A stretch of DNA of 64,000 nt from Heterocephalus glaber (Eukaryota; Chordata; Mammalia; Rodentia; Bathyergidae), in the NCBI RefSeq assembly GCF_000247695.1, contig NW_004624801.1, positions 6,572,860 to 6,636,859 on the forward strand. The letters are read 5' to 3'. A program made the position numbers and the translations under genes. Shown piece by piece: positions 63,346 through 64,000 of the stretch; position 1 is the stretch's first letter, and each line of letters opens with the position of its first letter. Under the pieces are notes generated by a model. That model searched no databases. It saw only the letters and a list, made by a program, of their open reading frames with translations, and was not told where the DNA came from.

Positions 63346-63599
63346 AATGTCTGGGCGGAAGAGGATGCATCCTTCTTAGGAAGAGGTTCCCTGTGGCAGG
63401 GGACAGCGCCAGATTGGGTGGAGGCCCCTGACGATTCATAATGGAGAGAGTGGCCGTGGGTGGCTCTGACCTTGCTGCCCCCACCCTGCCTACACCGGGC
63501 TACAAGATGTCACCTTTATTGTTTGACTTGTTTTTTTCTGATCTATGAGGAATTATGCTTATTTGCCTCCATTGCCTGTCATTAAGGGGGGTGCAGGAG

Positions 63600-64000
63600 A
63601 AGGACAAAAAGGGAAAATGGGCGCTGAATCAGCCTGCTGCGGACAGGCAGGTCTCCGGACGCCGTAGCAACATCGCAAGTCGCGGGAAATGCGCCGAATC
63701 AGCCCGTGCCCCGGCAGCAATTCACTAGACACCCAGCACCCCCCCACCCCCACCCCACCCCCGTACAGCCACCTGGTTCCACACTACAAAGATGCAGAGG
63801 ACACCGGACCACCAGACCACTGTACTGGGTAAGTTGGAGTCATCCTCACCTCCCATCAGGACCGGGACCATCTTCAGGGGAAGGGCAGCTGGAACCTGCA
63901 ATACAACTCTGCAGAGTTCAACCCTACGGGAGGACAGGGAGCTCAACTTGGGACTTGCAGCCAGAAATCTGCCTGAATCTCATGGGTCTGCGACGAGCTT
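63600..64000. other. CpG-containing segment with short direct repeat at the window edge
   Basis: GCGCTGAATCAGCCTG (63621-63636) and GCGCCGAATCAGCCCG (63691-63706) lie 70 bp apart, both preceded by GGGAAA(A)TG. CpGs are locally dense. A G/C homopolymer-like run (CCCCCCACCCCCACCCC) follows near 63740. No exon is recognised. Confidence 0.5.

Noticed and set aside
36434..64000. Exons of MGAT5B, the next gene in human
   Set aside because: No stretch resembling its coding exons or a start-site CpG island was recognised. The gene probably lies beyond the right edge.
1..64000. CRISPR arrays, operons, prophage or integron features
   Set aside because: The window is vertebrate nuclear DNA with spliced genes and SINEs. 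The direct repeats seen are SINE copies, target duplications or microsatellites.

Overview
This is mammalian nuclear DNA from a rodent. It holds three recognisable protein-coding genes, in the order and orientation of human 17q25: METTL23 (+), SRSF2 (-) and MFSD11 (+). The rodent call rests on its SINEs: many tRNA-derived ID elements, 7SL-derived B1 elements (some with the rodent 29-bp internal duplication), and dimeric B1-dID elements (B1 followed by a deleted ID). The ID consensus here reads TTCCGCCGCCTGCC after the A box instead of the BC1-type AGAGCGCTTGCC. With B1-dID present, this argues against mouse or rat and fits a non-muroid rodent. A beaver-like or related lineage is my guess only.

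Layout: 1-780 is intron or 5' sequence of METTL23 with two young ID insertions. 781-1983 carries the last four METTL23 exons, enough for a complete 189-aa methyltransferase. About 2490-5361 is SRSF2 on the minus strand, with a 221-aa product in two coding exons, a 169-bp intron and a long 3' UTR; it converges on METTL23. About 4560-6350 is a CpG island with a divergent SRSF2/MFSD11 promoter. 6572-36433 carries all 13 coding exons of MFSD11, which join without a frame break into a 449-aa major-facilitator protein. From 36434 to 64000 I see no gene. That part is repeats (ID, B1, B1-dID, MLT1/MaLR-like LTRs, L1 and MIR fragments, a pogo/Tigger-like transposase remnant) and plain unique sequence. 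In human the next gene is MGAT5B; I see none of its exons.

How the genes relate: SRSF2 (splicing factor) and MFSD11 (orphan transporter) fire away from one CpG island, while METTL23 and SRSF2 are tail to tail. Their joint presence reflects conserved synteny, not a shared pathway.

I found no new gene system. The best unusual signals are in the mobile-element layer: a TA-flanked inverted-repeat DNA transposon split by an ID; a complete solo LTR with an exact 5-bp target duplication; an ID inserted exactly between the halves of a B1-dID; an ID copy lacking its A box; a tandem L1 module; a 165-bp direct repeat 1.2 kb apart; and a partly conserved miR-636-like segment at the SRSF2 3' splice site.
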